From Pseudomonas sp. MUP55 (lineage in GTDB: Bacteria; Pseudomonadota; Gammaproteobacteria; Pseudomonadales; Pseudomonadaceae): a stretch of 64,000 bases of DNA. Positions 52,712 to 61,927 of this stretch are shown here, in pieces. The stretch covers positions 4,278,001 through 4,342,000 of the forward strand of contig NZ_CP138214.1 of the NCBI RefSeq assembly GCF_034043515.1, in the 5' to 3' direction. Made by a program: the position numbers and the translations under genes. Position 1 is the first letter of the stretch. Every line of letters begins with the position of its first letter. Under the pieces are notes generated by a model. That model was given only the letters and a program-made list of their open reading frames with translations, had not been told where the DNA came from and did not search any database.

Positions 52712-55165
52712 ATGAAAAAACTCAAACTGGTGATGATCGGCAACGGCATGGCCGGGGTTCGCACCCTGGAAGAATTGCTCAAGCTCAGCAGCGAGCTCTA
52801 TGACATCACGGTGTTCGGCGCCGAGCCCCACACCAACTACAACCGCATCCTGCTGTCGCCGGTGCTGGCCGGCGAGCAGACTTTCGAAGAGATCGTGCTC
52901 AACGACCTGGACTGGTACCTGGACAACAACGTCAAGCTGCTGCTCAACCGCAAGGTGGTGCAGATCGACCGGGTCAAGCGCCGCGTCATCGCCGAGGACG
53001 GTACCGAAGCCGAGTATGACCGCCTGCTGATCGCCACCGGTTCCACGCCGTTTATCCTGCCCATTCCCGGCAACACCTTGCAGGGCGTGATCGGCTACCG
53101 CGACATCGCCGACACCCAGGCCATGATCGACACCGCCAAGACCCACACCCACGCCGTGGTCATCGGTGGCGGCCTGCTCGGTCTTGAGGCCGCCAACGGC
53201 CTGATGCTGCGCGGCATGCACGTGACCGTAGTGCATATCGGTGAATGGCTGCTGGAGCGACAACTGGACAAGACCAGCGGCCAACTGCTGCAAACCGAAC
53301 TGGAAAGCCGTGGCCTGGTGTTCCGTCTGTGCGAACAGACCCAGGCCCTGCACGATGCCGGTAATGGCCGGGTCGGCTCGGTGCAGTTCAAAAATGGCGA
53401 CATCATCCCTGCCGACCTGGTGGTGATGGCCGCCGGTATCCGCCCCAACACCGAACTGGCGGAAAAGTCCGGCATCCCCTGCAACCGTGGGATTCTGGTC
53501 AACGATACGATGCAAACCTACGACCCGCGCATCTACGCCATCGGTGAATGCGCCAGCCACCGTGGGATCGCCTACGGCCTGGTGGCACCGCTGTTTGAAC
53601 AGGCCAAGGTCTGCGCCAACCACCTCGCCCAGTTGGGTTTCGCCACCTATAAAGGCTCCGTGACCTCCACCAAGCTGAAAGTCACCGGCATCGACCTGTT
53701 CTCCGCCGGCGATTTCATGGGCGGCGAAGGCACGGAGACCATCACCCTCTCCGACCCCATCGGCGGCGTGTACAAGAAACTGGTGATCAAGGACGACATC
53801 CTGGTCGGCGCCTGTCTGTACGGCGATACCGCCGATGGCGGTTGGTATTTCCGTCAGATTCGTGAGAACCATGCCATCGGCGAAATCCGCGATCATTTGA
53901 TGTTTGGCGAAAATGCGCTGGGCGACGTCGGCCACCAAGGCCAGGACAAAGCCATGAGCATGGCCGACAACGCCGAGGTCTGCGGCTGCAATGGCGTGTG
54001 CAAGGGCACCATCGTCAAGGCGATCCAGGAACAGGGACTGTTCAGCGTCGATGAGGTGAAAAAGCACACCAAGGCCGCCAGTTCCTGCGGCTCTTGCGCG
54101 GGGTTGGTGGAACAGATTCTGATCAACACCGTGGGCGGTGCCGCCGATGTCAAACCCAAGAGCGAAAAAGCCATCTGCGGTTGCAGCGACCTCAACCACG
54201 GGCAAATCCGCCAGGCCATTCGCGACCAGCACCTGCTGACCATCGCCGGCACCATGAGCTACCTGAACTGGCGCACGCCCAACGGTTGCGCCACCTGCCG
54301 CCCGGCGCTGAACTACTACCTGATTTCCACCTGGCCCGGCGAAGCCAAGGACGACCCGCAATCGCGCCTGATCAACGAGCGTGCCCACGCCAACATTCAG
54401 AAAGACGGTACCTACTCTGTAGTCCCGCGGATGTGGGGCGGTGTGACCAATCCGTCGGAGCTGCGCCGTATCGCCGACGTGGCCGACAAATACAACGTGC
54501 CCATGGTCAAGGTGACCGGCGGCCAACGCATCGACCTGCTCGGCATCAAGAAGCAGGATTTGCCTGGGGTTTGGAAAGACCTCGACATGCCGTCCGGGCA
54601 TGCCTACGGCAAATCCATCCGTACCGTGAAGACCTGCGTGGGCAGTGAGTTCTGCCGCTTCGGTACGCAGAACTCCACGCAACTGGGCATCGAGCTGGAG
54701 CACGACCTGTTCAATATGTGGTCGCCGCACAAGGTCAAGCTGGCGGTGTCAGGTTGCCCACGCAATTGCTCGGAAGCGGGCATCAAGGACGTGGGAATTA
54801 TCGGCGTGGATTCAGGCTGGGAGATGTATATCGGCGGCAACGGCGGGATCAAGACCGAAGTCGCGGAGTTCTTCGTCAAGCTCAAGACCGCCGAAGAGGT
54901 GCGCGAATACAACGGCGCCTTCCTGCAGCTGTACCGCGAAGAAGCCTTCTACCTGGAGCGCACCGTGCATTACCTGCAGCGCGTCGGTATGGACCATATC
55001 AAGAAAGCCGTCCTGGAAGACCCGGCCCGGCGCCAGGCCCTCAACGAGCGCCTGCAGTTTTCGCTGTCGTTCGAGCAAGACCCTTGGAAAGAACGCTTGG
55101 AACAGCCGCTGCTGAAAAAAGAATTCGACGTCATCCCGGTCAAGCAACTGGAGGTGCCAGCATGA
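52712..55165 (+). CDS. nirB: Assimilatory nitrite reductase large subunit
   Basis: 817-aa cytoplasmic enzyme reducing nitrite to ammonium with NAD(P)H. FAD/NAD domains (LVMIGNGMAGVRTLEEL; VVIGGGLLGLEAANGL), a BFD-like [2Fe-2S] region (CGCNGVCKGTIV...CGSCAG and CGCSDLNHGQIR), a ferredoxin-like half domain and the siroheme/[4Fe-4S] domain with CVGSEFCRFG and CPRNCSEAG holding the four cluster cysteines. GGAG precedes the ATG at 52712. Overlaps nirD by 4 bases (ATGA). Confidence 0.97.
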   Translation: MKKLKLVMIGNGMAGVRTLEELLKLSSELYDITVFGAEPHTNYNRILLSPVLAGEQTFEEIVLNDLDWYLDNNVKLLLNRKVVQIDRVKRRVIAEDGTEAEYDRLLIATGSTPFILPIPGNTLQGVIGYRDIADTQAMIDTAKTHTHAVVIGGGLLGLEAANGLMLRGMHVTVVHIGEWLLERQLDKTSGQLLQTELESRGLVFRLCEQTQALHDAGNGRVGSVQFKNGDIIPADLVVMAAGIRPNTELAEKSGIPCNRGILVNDTMQTYDPRIYAIGECASHRGIAYGLVAPLFEQAKVCANHLAQLGFATYKGSVTSTKLKVTGIDLFSAGDFMGGEGTETITLSDPIGGVYKKLVIKDDILVGACLYGDTADGGWYFRQIRENHAIGEIRDHLMFGENALGDVGHQGQDKAMSMADNAEVCGCNGVCKGTIVKAIQEQGLFSVDEVKKHTKAASSCGSCAGLVEQILINTVGGAADVKPKSEKAICGCSDLNHGQIRQAIRDQHLLTIAGTMSYLNWRTPNGCATCRPALNYYLISTWPGEAKDDPQSRLINERAHANIQKDGTYSVVPRMWGGVTNPSELRRIADVADKYNVPMVKVTGGQRIDLLGIKKQDLPGVWKDLDMPSGHAYGKSIRTVKTCVGSEFCRFGTQNSTQLGIELEHDLFNMWSPHKVKLAVSGCPRNCSEAGIKDVGIIGVDSGWEMYIGGNGGIKTEVAEFFVKLKTAEEVREYNGAFLQLYREEAFYLERTVHYLQRVGMDHIKKAVLEDPARRQALNERLQFSLSFEQDPWKERLEQPLLKKEFDVIPVKQLEVPA

Positions 55166-55479
55166 ACTGGCTGGATATCTGCGCTCTGGAAGAGATCAAC
55201 ACGTTGGGCTCGCGCATCATCAACGGACCCAAGGGCGACATTGCGATTTTTCGTACCAGCGACGATGAAGTCTTCGCACTCGATGACCGCTGTCCTCACA
55301 AAGGCGGGCCACTCTCCCAAGGCTTGATCTATGGCAAGCGCGTGGCGTGCCCGCTGCACAATTGGCAGATCGATCTGGCGTCCGGCGAAGCCCAGGCACC
55401 GGATATCGGCTGCGCCCATCATCACCTCGCCCGCGTGGAAAACGGCCGAGTGATGCTGGCCCTCCGGGACGCAGGGTGA
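55162..55479 (+). CDS. nirD: Nitrite reductase small subunit NirD
   Basis: 105-aa Rieske-fold protein. It keeps the full Rieske ligand set, CPH (about residue 43-45) and CPLH (about 61-64), so it may hold a [2Fe-2S] cluster, unlike the ligand-less NirD of enteric bacteria. Needed for NirB activity. Its stop overlaps the next start. Confidence 0.93.
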   Translation: MNWLDICALEEINTLGSRIINGPKGDIAIFRTSDDEVFALDDRCPHKGGPLSQGLIYGKRVACPLHNWQIDLASGEAQAPDIGCAHHHLARVENGRVMLALRDAG

Positions 55480-58187
55480 TGAACCGCCAGGTCACGGCGT
55501 CCACCTGCTGCTATTGCGGGGTGGGCTGCGGCGTGCTGATTGAGCATGACGGTACCCGGATTCTTGGCGTGCAAGGCGATCCGGACCACCCGGCCAACTT
55601 CGGCAAGCTGTGCAGCAAGGGCGCCAGCCTGCACCTGACCGGCGACCTCGACGCCCGCGCCCTCTACCCGCAGTTGCGTCTGGGCAAGGGCATGGCGCGC
55701 AGTCGCACGGACTGGGATACCGCGCTGGAACATGCCGCCAATGTCTTCGCCGCCACCATCGCCGAACACGGCCCCGACAGCGTGGCGTTCTATATCTCCG
55801 GGCAACTGCTGACCGAGGACTACTACAGCTTCAACAAGCTGGCACGGGCGCTGGTGGGCACCAACAATATCGACAGCAACTCACGGCTGTGCATGTCCTC
55901 GGCCGTGGTGGGCTACAAGCGCAGCCTGGGCGCCGATGCGCCGCCGTGCAGCTACGAAGACCTGGAAACCAGCGACTGCGTGATGATCGTCGGCAGCAAC
56001 ATGGCCTACGCGCACCCGGTACTGTTCCGACGCCTGGAGGAAGCCAAGGCGCGACGGCCACACATGAAAGTGGTGGTGATCGACCCTCGGCGCACAGACA
56101 CCTGCGACGTGGCCGACCTGCACCTGGCGATCCTGCCGGGGACGGACGTCGCGCTGTTCCATGGGATTTTGCATCTGCTGCTGTGGGAAGACTGGATCGA
56201 CCGCGACTTTATCCAGGCGCACACCGACGGCCTGGCCGAATTGAAGCGCCTGGTGCATGACTACACGCCTCAGATGGTCACGCAGCTGTGCGGAATCAGC
56301 GTCGAGCAATTGCGCCTGTGTGCGCAATGGGTCGGCACCTCCAGCAGCTTCCTGTCGCTGTGGTGCATGGGGCTTAACCAATCCACCGCCGGCAGCGCAA
56401 AAAACAGCGCACTGATCAACCTGCACCTGGCCACCGGTACCATTGGCCGGCCAGGCTGTGGCCCGTTTTCCCTGACCGGCCAGCCCAATGCCATGGGCGG
56501 GCGCGAGACCGGCAGCTTGTCGAATCTGCTGCCTGGGCATCGCGACGCCACCAACCCCGAACACCGCGCAGAAGTTGCCGCTTATTGGGGCGTCGATCAA
56601 CTGCCGGCCACCACCGGCCTCACGGCCATCGAACTGTTCGAACAGGTGCAGGCGGGCAAGATCAAGGCACTGTGGATCGCCTGCACCAACCCCGCCCAAT
56701 CGTTGCCGGACCAGAATGCCGTGCGTGCCGCCTTGGAAACATGCCCTTTTGTGGTATTGCAGGAAGCCTTTCGAACCACCGAGACCGCCGCCTACGCCGA
56801 CCTGCTGTTGCCCGCCGCCAGTTGGGGCGAAAAGGAAGGCACGGTGACCAACTCCGAACGGCGTATTTCCCACGTGCGGCGCGCCATCAGCGCACCGGGA
56901 GAAGCGCGGCCGGACTGGGCGATTACCGTGGATTTCGCTCAACGCCTGGAGCGTCGCCTGCGGCCAGGGCTGGGCAGCCTGTTTGCCTTTGAGCAACCTG
57001 CGCAGATTTTTGACGAGTTCAAGTTGCTGACGCGAAACCGCGATCTGGATATGTCCGGCATCAGCCATGCCGTGCTTGACCGACTCGGCCCGCAGCAGTG
57101 GCCGTTTCCCATGGGCGCGCAGGCCGGGACGCCACGGCTCTACGTCGACGGTATATTCCCCACCGAAAATGGCCGTGCGCAATTTGTCGCCGACCCTTAT
57201 CGCGCCGCCAAGGAGCAGCGTGATGCGCGCTTTCCGCTGACCCTGATCACCGGCCGCCTGCGCGACCAGTGGCACGGCATGAGCCGCACCGGCACGGCAG
57301 CGCAGTTGTTCGGGCATGTCAGCGAGGCGCTGTTGAGCCTGCATCCGGACGAGTTGCGCCGTCACCGCTTCAAGGAGGGCGATCTGGTCACCCTGAAAAG
57401 TCGTCGAGGCCATGTGGTGGTGGCGGTCACCAGCGATGACAGCGTGCGTCCTGGCCAAGCGTTCCTGCCGATGCACTGGGGCGACCGTTTTCTCAAGGGC
57501 GGCGTCAACGTACTCACCCAGCCGGCGTTCGATCCGTTGTCCAAACAGCCTGAACTCAAGCACAGCGGTGTACGGCTGGAAGCGGTGCAACTGCCGTGGC
57601 AGCTGTTTGCGCTGATCGAGGGCGACGTGCAGCGACATGTCGAAGCCCTGCGTCCGCTCTGTGAGGGGTTTGCCTATGTCAGTCTGAGCCTGTGCGGCCG
57701 TGAGCGACCCGCGCTGCTGGTGCGCGCCGCCCATACCGAAGCACCCGACCTGACATTATTGAACCGCATCGACCAGCTGCTGGGGCTCAATGACGGCCCG
57801 GTAATGGCTTATGACGACCCGCGCCGCTCCATCGGTAAACGCGTGAAAATCGAGAAAGGCCGCATCACCGCGTTACGCCTGGCCGGCGAAACCCTCGCCC
57901 GTCATTGGCTGCAAAGCCTCTGGCTGGAAGGCCGTGCCGACGATCAACTGCGCCGCTGGCTGTTGGCGCCTTTGAGCGCGCCACCGGGAGGCGCGGCAGC
58001 CGGCAACAAGGTGCTGTGCAATTGCAAGAACGTCAGCGAAAGCGCGGTGTGCGCCGGGATTGCCCGAGGCCTCGACCTGAACGGACTCAAACAAGAACTG
58101 GAATGCGGCACGCAATGCGGTTCCTGCGTGCCCGAAATCAAACGTCTTTTGGCCGCCAGCACGCAGCCAATCGCAATCAGTGTGTGA
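55479..58187 (+). CDS. Assimilatory nitrate reductase catalytic subunit
   Basis: 902-aa molybdopterin enzyme that reduces nitrate to nitrite in the cytoplasm (called NasA, NasC or NarB in various genera). N-terminal [4Fe-4S] cysteines C10, C13, C17 and C45; the molybdopterin domains contain the conserved SNMAYAHPV and QPNAMGGRETG motifs; the MoCo-binding C-terminal region has TGRLRDQWHGMSRTG. The last 65 residues form a BFD-like [2Fe-2S] domain (LCNCKNVSESAVC...TQCGSC), so the electron-transfer site is fused on. Start chosen at 55479 (TGATGA overlap with nirD). Confidence 0.94.
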   Translation: MNRQVTASTCCYCGVGCGVLIEHDGTRILGVQGDPDHPANFGKLCSKGASLHLTGDLDARALYPQLRLGKGMARSRTDWDTALEHAANVFAATIAEHGPDSVAFYISGQLLTEDYYSFNKLARALVGTNNIDSNSRLCMSSAVVGYKRSLGADAPPCSYEDLETSDCVMIVGSNMAYAHPVLFRRLEEAKARRPHMKVVVIDPRRTDTCDVADLHLAILPGTDVALFHGILHLLLWEDWIDRDFIQAHTDGLAELKRLVHDYTPQMVTQLCGISVEQLRLCAQWVGTSSSFLSLWCMGLNQSTAGSAKNSALINLHLATGTIGRPGCGPFSLTGQPNAMGGRETGSLSNLLPGHRDATNPEHRAEVAAYWGVDQLPATTGLTAIELFEQVQAGKIKALWIACTNPAQSLPDQNAVRAALETCPFVVLQEAFRTTETAAYADLLLPAASWGEKEGTVTNSERRISHVRRAISAPGEARPDWAITVDFAQRLERRLRPGLGSLFAFEQPAQIFDEFKLLTRNRDLDMSGISHAVLDRLGPQQWPFPMGAQAGTPRLYVDGIFPTENGRAQFVADPYRAAKEQRDARFPLTLITGRLRDQWHGMSRTGTAAQLFGHVSEALLSLHPDELRRHRFKEGDLVTLKSRRGHVVVAVTSDDSVRPGQAFLPMHWGDRFLKGGVNVLTQPAFDPLSKQPELKHSGVRLEAVQLPWQLFALIEGDVQRHVEALRPLCEGFAYVSLSLCGRERPALLVRAAHTEAPDLTLLNRIDQLLGLNDGPVMAYDDPRRSIGKRVKIEKGRITALRLAGETLARHWLQSLWLEGRADDQLRRWLLAPLSAPPGGAAAGNKVLCNCKNVSESAVCAGIARGLDLNGLKQELECGTQCGSCVPEIKRLLAASTQPIAISV

Positions 58188-58196
58188 GGCAAAAAC

Positions 58197-58940
58197 ATGA
58201 GCGCAAAAGTTTGGCTGGTAGGCGCAGGGCCCGGTGATCCGGAGTTGCTCACCCTTAAAGCGGTAAGGGCGCTGCATGAAGCGGATGTGGTGCTGATCGA
58301 CGATCTGGTCAACCCGGCAGTGCTGGAGCACTGTGCCGATGCGCGGGTGATCACCGTGGGCAAGCGCGGCGGCTGTCGCTCCACACCGCAAGAGTTCATT
58401 CACCGGCTGATGCTGCGCTACGCGCGCCAGGGCAAATGCGTGGTGCGCCTTAAAGGCGGTGACCCGTGCATCTTCGGTCGGGGTGGCGAGGAAGCAACGT
58501 GGCTGCGCGAGCATGGAGTCGAGGTGGAGTTGGTCAATGGAATCACTTCAGGGCTGGCTGGAGCGACGAATTGCGACATCCCGTTGACGTTGCGCGGTGT
58601 GAGCCGTGGCGTGACGCTGGTCACGGCGCATACCCAGGACGACAGCAGCCTGAACTGGCGCGCACTGGCTGAGGGCGGAACGACACTGGTGGTGTACATG
58701 GGCGTAGCCAAGCTGGAAGAGATACGCGAACAGTTGCTGGAGGGTGGCATGGCTGCAAATATGCCGGTGGCGATGATCGAAAATGCGTCGTTGCCCGAGC
58801 AGCGCGAATGCCGTAGCGACCTCGCCTCGATGCATGAAGATGCGCAGACTTTTGCGCTCAAGAGCCCGGCGATCCTGGTGATTGGCCGTGTCGCCAGCAC
58901 AGCGCAGGTGGCCTGCGTCGCGGCGGCGGCCAGCGCCTGA
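58197..58940 (+). CDS. cobA: Uroporphyrinogen-III C-methyltransferase
   Basis: 247-aa SAM-dependent enzyme making precorrin-2, the precursor of siroheme for NirB. Signatures: VGAGPGDPELLTLKA (7-21), VRLKGGDPCIFGRGGEE (about 83-99) and PLTLRGVS (about 127). GAGG precedes the ATG. It ends the nirB-nirD-nitrate reductase operon, supplying the cofactor with the enzyme. Confidence 0.95.
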   Translation: MSAKVWLVGAGPGDPELLTLKAVRALHEADVVLIDDLVNPAVLEHCADARVITVGKRGGCRSTPQEFIHRLMLRYARQGKCVVRLKGGDPCIFGRGGEEATWLREHGVEVELVNGITSGLAGATNCDIPLTLRGVSRGVTLVTAHTQDDSSLNWRALAEGGTTLVVYMGVAKLEEIREQLLEGGMAANMPVAMIENASLPEQRECRSDLASMHEDAQTFALKSPAILVIGRVASTAQVACVAAAASA

Positions 58941-58955
58941 GGTAAATCGCAGGCG

Positions 58956-58986
58956 AAAAAAAGCCCGGCCTAAGCCGGGCTTTTTT
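58956..58986. terminator. Bidirectional terminator between cobA and oprF
   Basis: AAAAAAAGCCCGGC-CTAA-GCCGGGCTTTTTT: a GC-rich stem with A-run before and T-run after, working for cobA on the plus strand and for oprF on the minus strand. Confidence 0.95.
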
Positions 58987-59001
58987 GTGAAGCTCGGCTA
59001 A

Positions 59002-59982
59002 TTACTTAGCTTGAGCTTCTACCGCTGCTTCTACGCGACGGTTAACAGCACGACCAGCTTCAGTTGCGTTGTCAGCAACTGGACGGGATTCGCCGTAACC
59101 TACGGAAGTGATGCGGCTAGGAGCTACGCCATCTTTAACCAGGACTTGCTTAACAGCGTCAGCACGACGCTGGGACAGCTTCTGGTTGTAAGCGTCTGGA
59201 CCTACGGAGTCAGTGTGACCAGCAACTTCTACGTTGGTGTCTGGGTACTGAGCCATGAAGTCGGCCAGGTTTTTAACGTCGCCGTAGCTGTTAGGCTTAA
59301 CAACGGCCTTGTCGAAGTCGAACTTAACGTCCAGCTCAACACGAACAACCTGAGCAACCGGAGCTTCTGGCTCTGGAACTGGCTCTGGAGCTGGTGCTGG
59401 GGTAGGAGCTGGAGCAGCTGCGCCAGCGTTACCGCCGAAGTTCACACCCAGGCCGACCAGTGCGGAGTAGTCCCACTTGCCGTTGTCCAGACCGTAGTCA
59501 GCTTCAACACCAGCACGAGCGTACAGGTTGTTGGTGAAGTAGTACTTCACGCCGGTACCGATGGTAGCGAAAGTAGTCTGATCGCGACCGCTGTGACCGT
59601 CAGCTTGCACGTTGGTACGGCTCTGGTGGCCGAAACCGCCTTCAACGTATGGACGCAGGCTGTCAACGCCAGCTTGACCGAAGTGATATTGGGCAACCAG
59701 GCTGCCGGTATCACCTTTGATTTTCTGGCTACCAGTACCGTCGTTCGAACGGGTGTGGTTAGTCTTGTCGTAGGACAGGTTCAAGGACAGGTCGTCGGTC
59801 AAGAAGTAACCGATGCGAGCGCCAGGATTGAAGCCGTCTTCGATGTGCTTGACGCTATCGTTGTACTGCTTCTTGTAGAACAGCTCGCCTTCAACTGCGC
59901 CTTGGCCTTGTGCCAGAACGCCGAAAGAAGTAGCGGCAATAAGAGAACCAATGGCCAAGCCCAAGGTGTTTTTCAGTTTCAT
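59002..59982 (-). CDS. oprF: Major outer-membrane porin OprF
   Basis: 326-aa OmpA-type porin and structural protein. Signal peptide (1-24, ending VLAQG), N-terminal eight-stranded barrel domain (about 25-180; aromatic C-terminal strand VGLGVNFGG), a proline/alanine-rich linker (PAPTPAPAPEPVPEPEAP, about 188-206) and a C-terminal OmpA peptidoglycan-binding domain (VAGHTDSVGPDAYN, SQRRADAVK). The four cysteines of P. aeruginosa OprF are absent. GGGGATT upstream of the ATG. Downstream of sigX, which is known to drive oprF in pseudomonads. Confidence 0.97.
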   Translation of the reverse strand: MKLKNTLGLAIGSLIAATSFGVLAQGQGAVEGELFYKKQYNDSVKHIEDGFNPGARIGYFLTDDLSLNLSYDKTNHTRSNDGTGSQKIKGDTGSLVAQYHFGQAGVDSLRPYVEGGFGHQSRTNVQADGHSGRDQTTFATIGTGVKYYFTNNLYARAGVEADYGLDNGKWDYSALVGLGVNFGGNAGAAAPAPTPAPAPEPVPEPEAPVAQVVRVELDVKFDFDKAVVKPNSYGDVKNLADFMAQYPDTNVEVAGHTDSVGPDAYNQKLSQRRADAVKQVLVKDGVAPSRITSVGYGESRPVADNATEAGRAVNRRVEAAVEAQAK

Positions 59983-60089
59983 CCGTTAAATCCCCATCTG
60001 GTGATTGTAAAGCAGTCCCACAAACCGGGGGACAACTCGGCGACAAGTCTAACAGAACTTGCCTACACGTAAGAGATATTTGCTACGCA

Positions 60090-60680
60090 CTAAGTTTCAG
60101 TCTCGCTCGCAAATTTCTCACGTAATTTATCAAGAGCACGTTTGTAACGCATTTTTGTAGCACTCAACCCCATATGCATGATGTCAGCGATCTCCTGAAA
60201 TTCCAATTCTGCGACGAAACGTAGCACCAGAATTTCACGGTCAATCGGGTTCACATGCACCAGCCAGCGATCGAGTCCGCCCTTTTCCTCGGGTGTCGGC
60301 GCCTTCTCTTCAGACGCTTCCTCAAGGGGGTCCAGACTCAAGGCGTCCATCAAGCGACGCTTTCGCCGTTCCTTCCGATACTGCGTGATGCACTCGTTGT
60401 ACGTGATGCTGTAGAGCCAGGTCTTGAACTTCGATTTGCCTTCGAAGTTCTTGAGGCCGTACAGCACCTTGAGCATCACTTCCTGACAGACATCGTCCGC
60501 ATCTCTATCGTTCCCCAAATACCTTGAACAAACGTTGAACAGAGTGCGTTGATACCTGCGCATTAATTCTTCGTACGCGCGTGTTACGTGAAACAGCTCC
60601 GTGTGCGAACGCGCGACCAGCTCCTCATCAGAGAGCTCACGGGGGTCATAGCGCGTGGACAGCGTTTGGGCTTTATTCAA
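60090..60680 (-). CDS. sigX: ECF sigma factor SigX
   Basis: 196-aa ECF sigma factor controlling oprF, fatty-acid and envelope genes. Region 2 (about 25-90; NDRDADDVCQEVMLKVL, FKTWLYSITYNECI) and region 4 (about 135-190; REILVLRFVAELEFQEIADIMHMG). The start is TTG at 60680 (reads MNKAQTLSTRYD), the only choice giving the expected 196 aa; a longer frame also begins with TTG and adds 13 residues. No strong ribosome site is visible, which suggests deliberately weak translation. Confidence 0.94.
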   Translation of the reverse strand: MNKAQTLSTRYDPRELSDEELVARSHTELFHVTRAYEELMRRYQRTLFNVCSRYLGNDRDADDVCQEVMLKVLYGLKNFEGKSKFKTWLYSITYNECITQYRKERRKRRLMDALSLDPLEEASEEKAPTPEEKGGLDRWLVHVNPIDREILVLRFVAELEFQEIADIMHMGLSATKMRYKRALDKLREKFASETET

Positions 60681-60767
60681 AACAAGTCGTGCCGGCAGTC
60701 GGGTCAATGTCCGCTGCAACCCGGTAAGCCGGGTTTGCGGCGGCGTACATTAGCAGGGTTTGCCGGA

Positions 60768-61592
60768 TTAGCGGCTACTGACCTGCTGCTCCAGGAGAAT
60801 CCGGTTCGACAGCGACACCAGTTCTCCCTCATCGGTCAGCACTGTCGTCTTGACTGTGCCGATCTCCTCGATTTGCCCTTCGACCTCGCCCACACGCACC
60901 TGTTGCCCAACCTGATACAACTCACGCACATAGATTCCCGCAAGAATCTGACCGGCAATTTCCCGGCTTCCGAGGCCCATGGCCAGTGCAACGGCCAGAC
61001 CAACGGTAATCAAAACGATCACAATAACGTGGTTCAGCAGGTCAGTCTTGACCTCCAACTGACTGATCGCGACCGAAATACTGATGATGATCACCAGTCC
61101 CTGGGCAATTCGCCCCAGACCTGCCGCATAGTCCAGCCCGACGCCTTCGGCGGCTCCGCGCACCAGGCCGTTGGCCAACTGAGCGAGCAAAACACCGACC
61201 AGCAACACCAGCGCGCCGCCGAAAACCTTCGGCAAATACAGTGCCAGCATGTCGAGCGTAGCTGAAACTCGCTCAAGTCCAAGGGACTGAGCCGCAGAAA
61301 CCAGAAAAATAAGTAGAACGAACCAATAGACGATCTTGCCGACCAGGGTAGAAATCGGCACTTGCAGCCCTGCGCGGCCCAGCAGCTTGGTCAGACCGGT
61401 GCCGGCCATCAGGCGATCCAGCCCGAGTTTGGCAAGCAATTTGGACAGCAGGGTGTCGAGCAGCTTGGCCACGACAAAGCCCAGCAATACCAGGACCAGG
61501 GCACCAAACAGGTTGGGAATGAAATTCGCCACCTTGGTCCACAATGCGGTCATCGCGGTGACCAGGCTCTGGGTCCAGAGATCAAGTTCCAT
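60768..61592 (-). CDS. cmpX: MscS-like small-channel membrane protein CmpX
   Basis: 274-aa mechanosensitive-channel-like protein. Four hydrophobic helices (about 15-40, 75-100, 115-140 and 155-185) and a C-terminal soluble MscS beta domain (YQVGQQVRVGEVEGQIEEI...EGELVSLSN). ATG at 61592 with AAGG upstream. Upstream of sigX, as in other pseudomonads, where cmpX is thought to link membrane state to SigX activity. Confidence 0.92.
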   Translation of the reverse strand: MELDLWTQSLVTAMTALWTKVANFIPNLFGALVLVLLGFVVAKLLDTLLSKLLAKLGLDRLMAGTGLTKLLGRAGLQVPISTLVGKIVYWFVLLIFLVSAAQSLGLERVSATLDMLALYLPKVFGGALVLLVGVLLAQLANGLVRGAAEGVGLDYAAGLGRIAQGLVIIISISVAISQLEVKTDLLNHVIVIVLITVGLAVALAMGLGSREIAGQILAGIYVRELYQVGQQVRVGEVEGQIEEIGTVKTTVLTDEGELVSLSNRILLEQQVSSR

Positions 61593-61594
61593 AT

Positions 61595-61840
61595 TCAATC
61601 AGCCTTATCAGCAGTGCGAGCAAGAGGTTTTCTACGGGAAACCGGTGATACGTGGGCCGAACCGTTGTTCAGGGCCATCATCAACGCCGGCACCCAACGC
61701 CCGAGCAGCCCGAACAGGTCACCGGCCCCAACCTGACGGTTGGCGGTTTTCAGTACGCGGCCCAGGCAAGCGTCGTCATCACGGTTGGATGGCGAAGCAT
61801 TGAGCATGTCACGCAAAGACTGTTCGAACGGATCGTGCAT
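61595..61840 (-). CDS. cfrX: CfrX, small protein of the cmpX-sigX locus
   Basis: 81-aa protein with no clear domain. The N-terminus (HDPFEQSLRDMLN) is acidic, the middle has a short hydrophobic segment (AGDLFGLLGRWVPALMMAL, about 38-56), and the C-terminus is basic. The stop is two bases upstream of the cmpX ATG, so they are co-transcribed. Position and size match cfrX, described in pseudomonads upstream of cmpX; function unknown. Confidence 0.82.
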   Translation of the reverse strand: MHDPFEQSLRDMLNASPSNRDDDACLGRVLKTANRQVGAGDLFGLLGRWVPALMMALNNGSAHVSPVSRRKPLARTADKAD

Positions 61841-61927
61841 AAGAGACCTCTCGCAAGTGATTTAAAAGACGAGGGTAAAATTCATCGGGTCACATCAACC
61901 CTTTCCTACGTTCAGCTCATATTCAGT

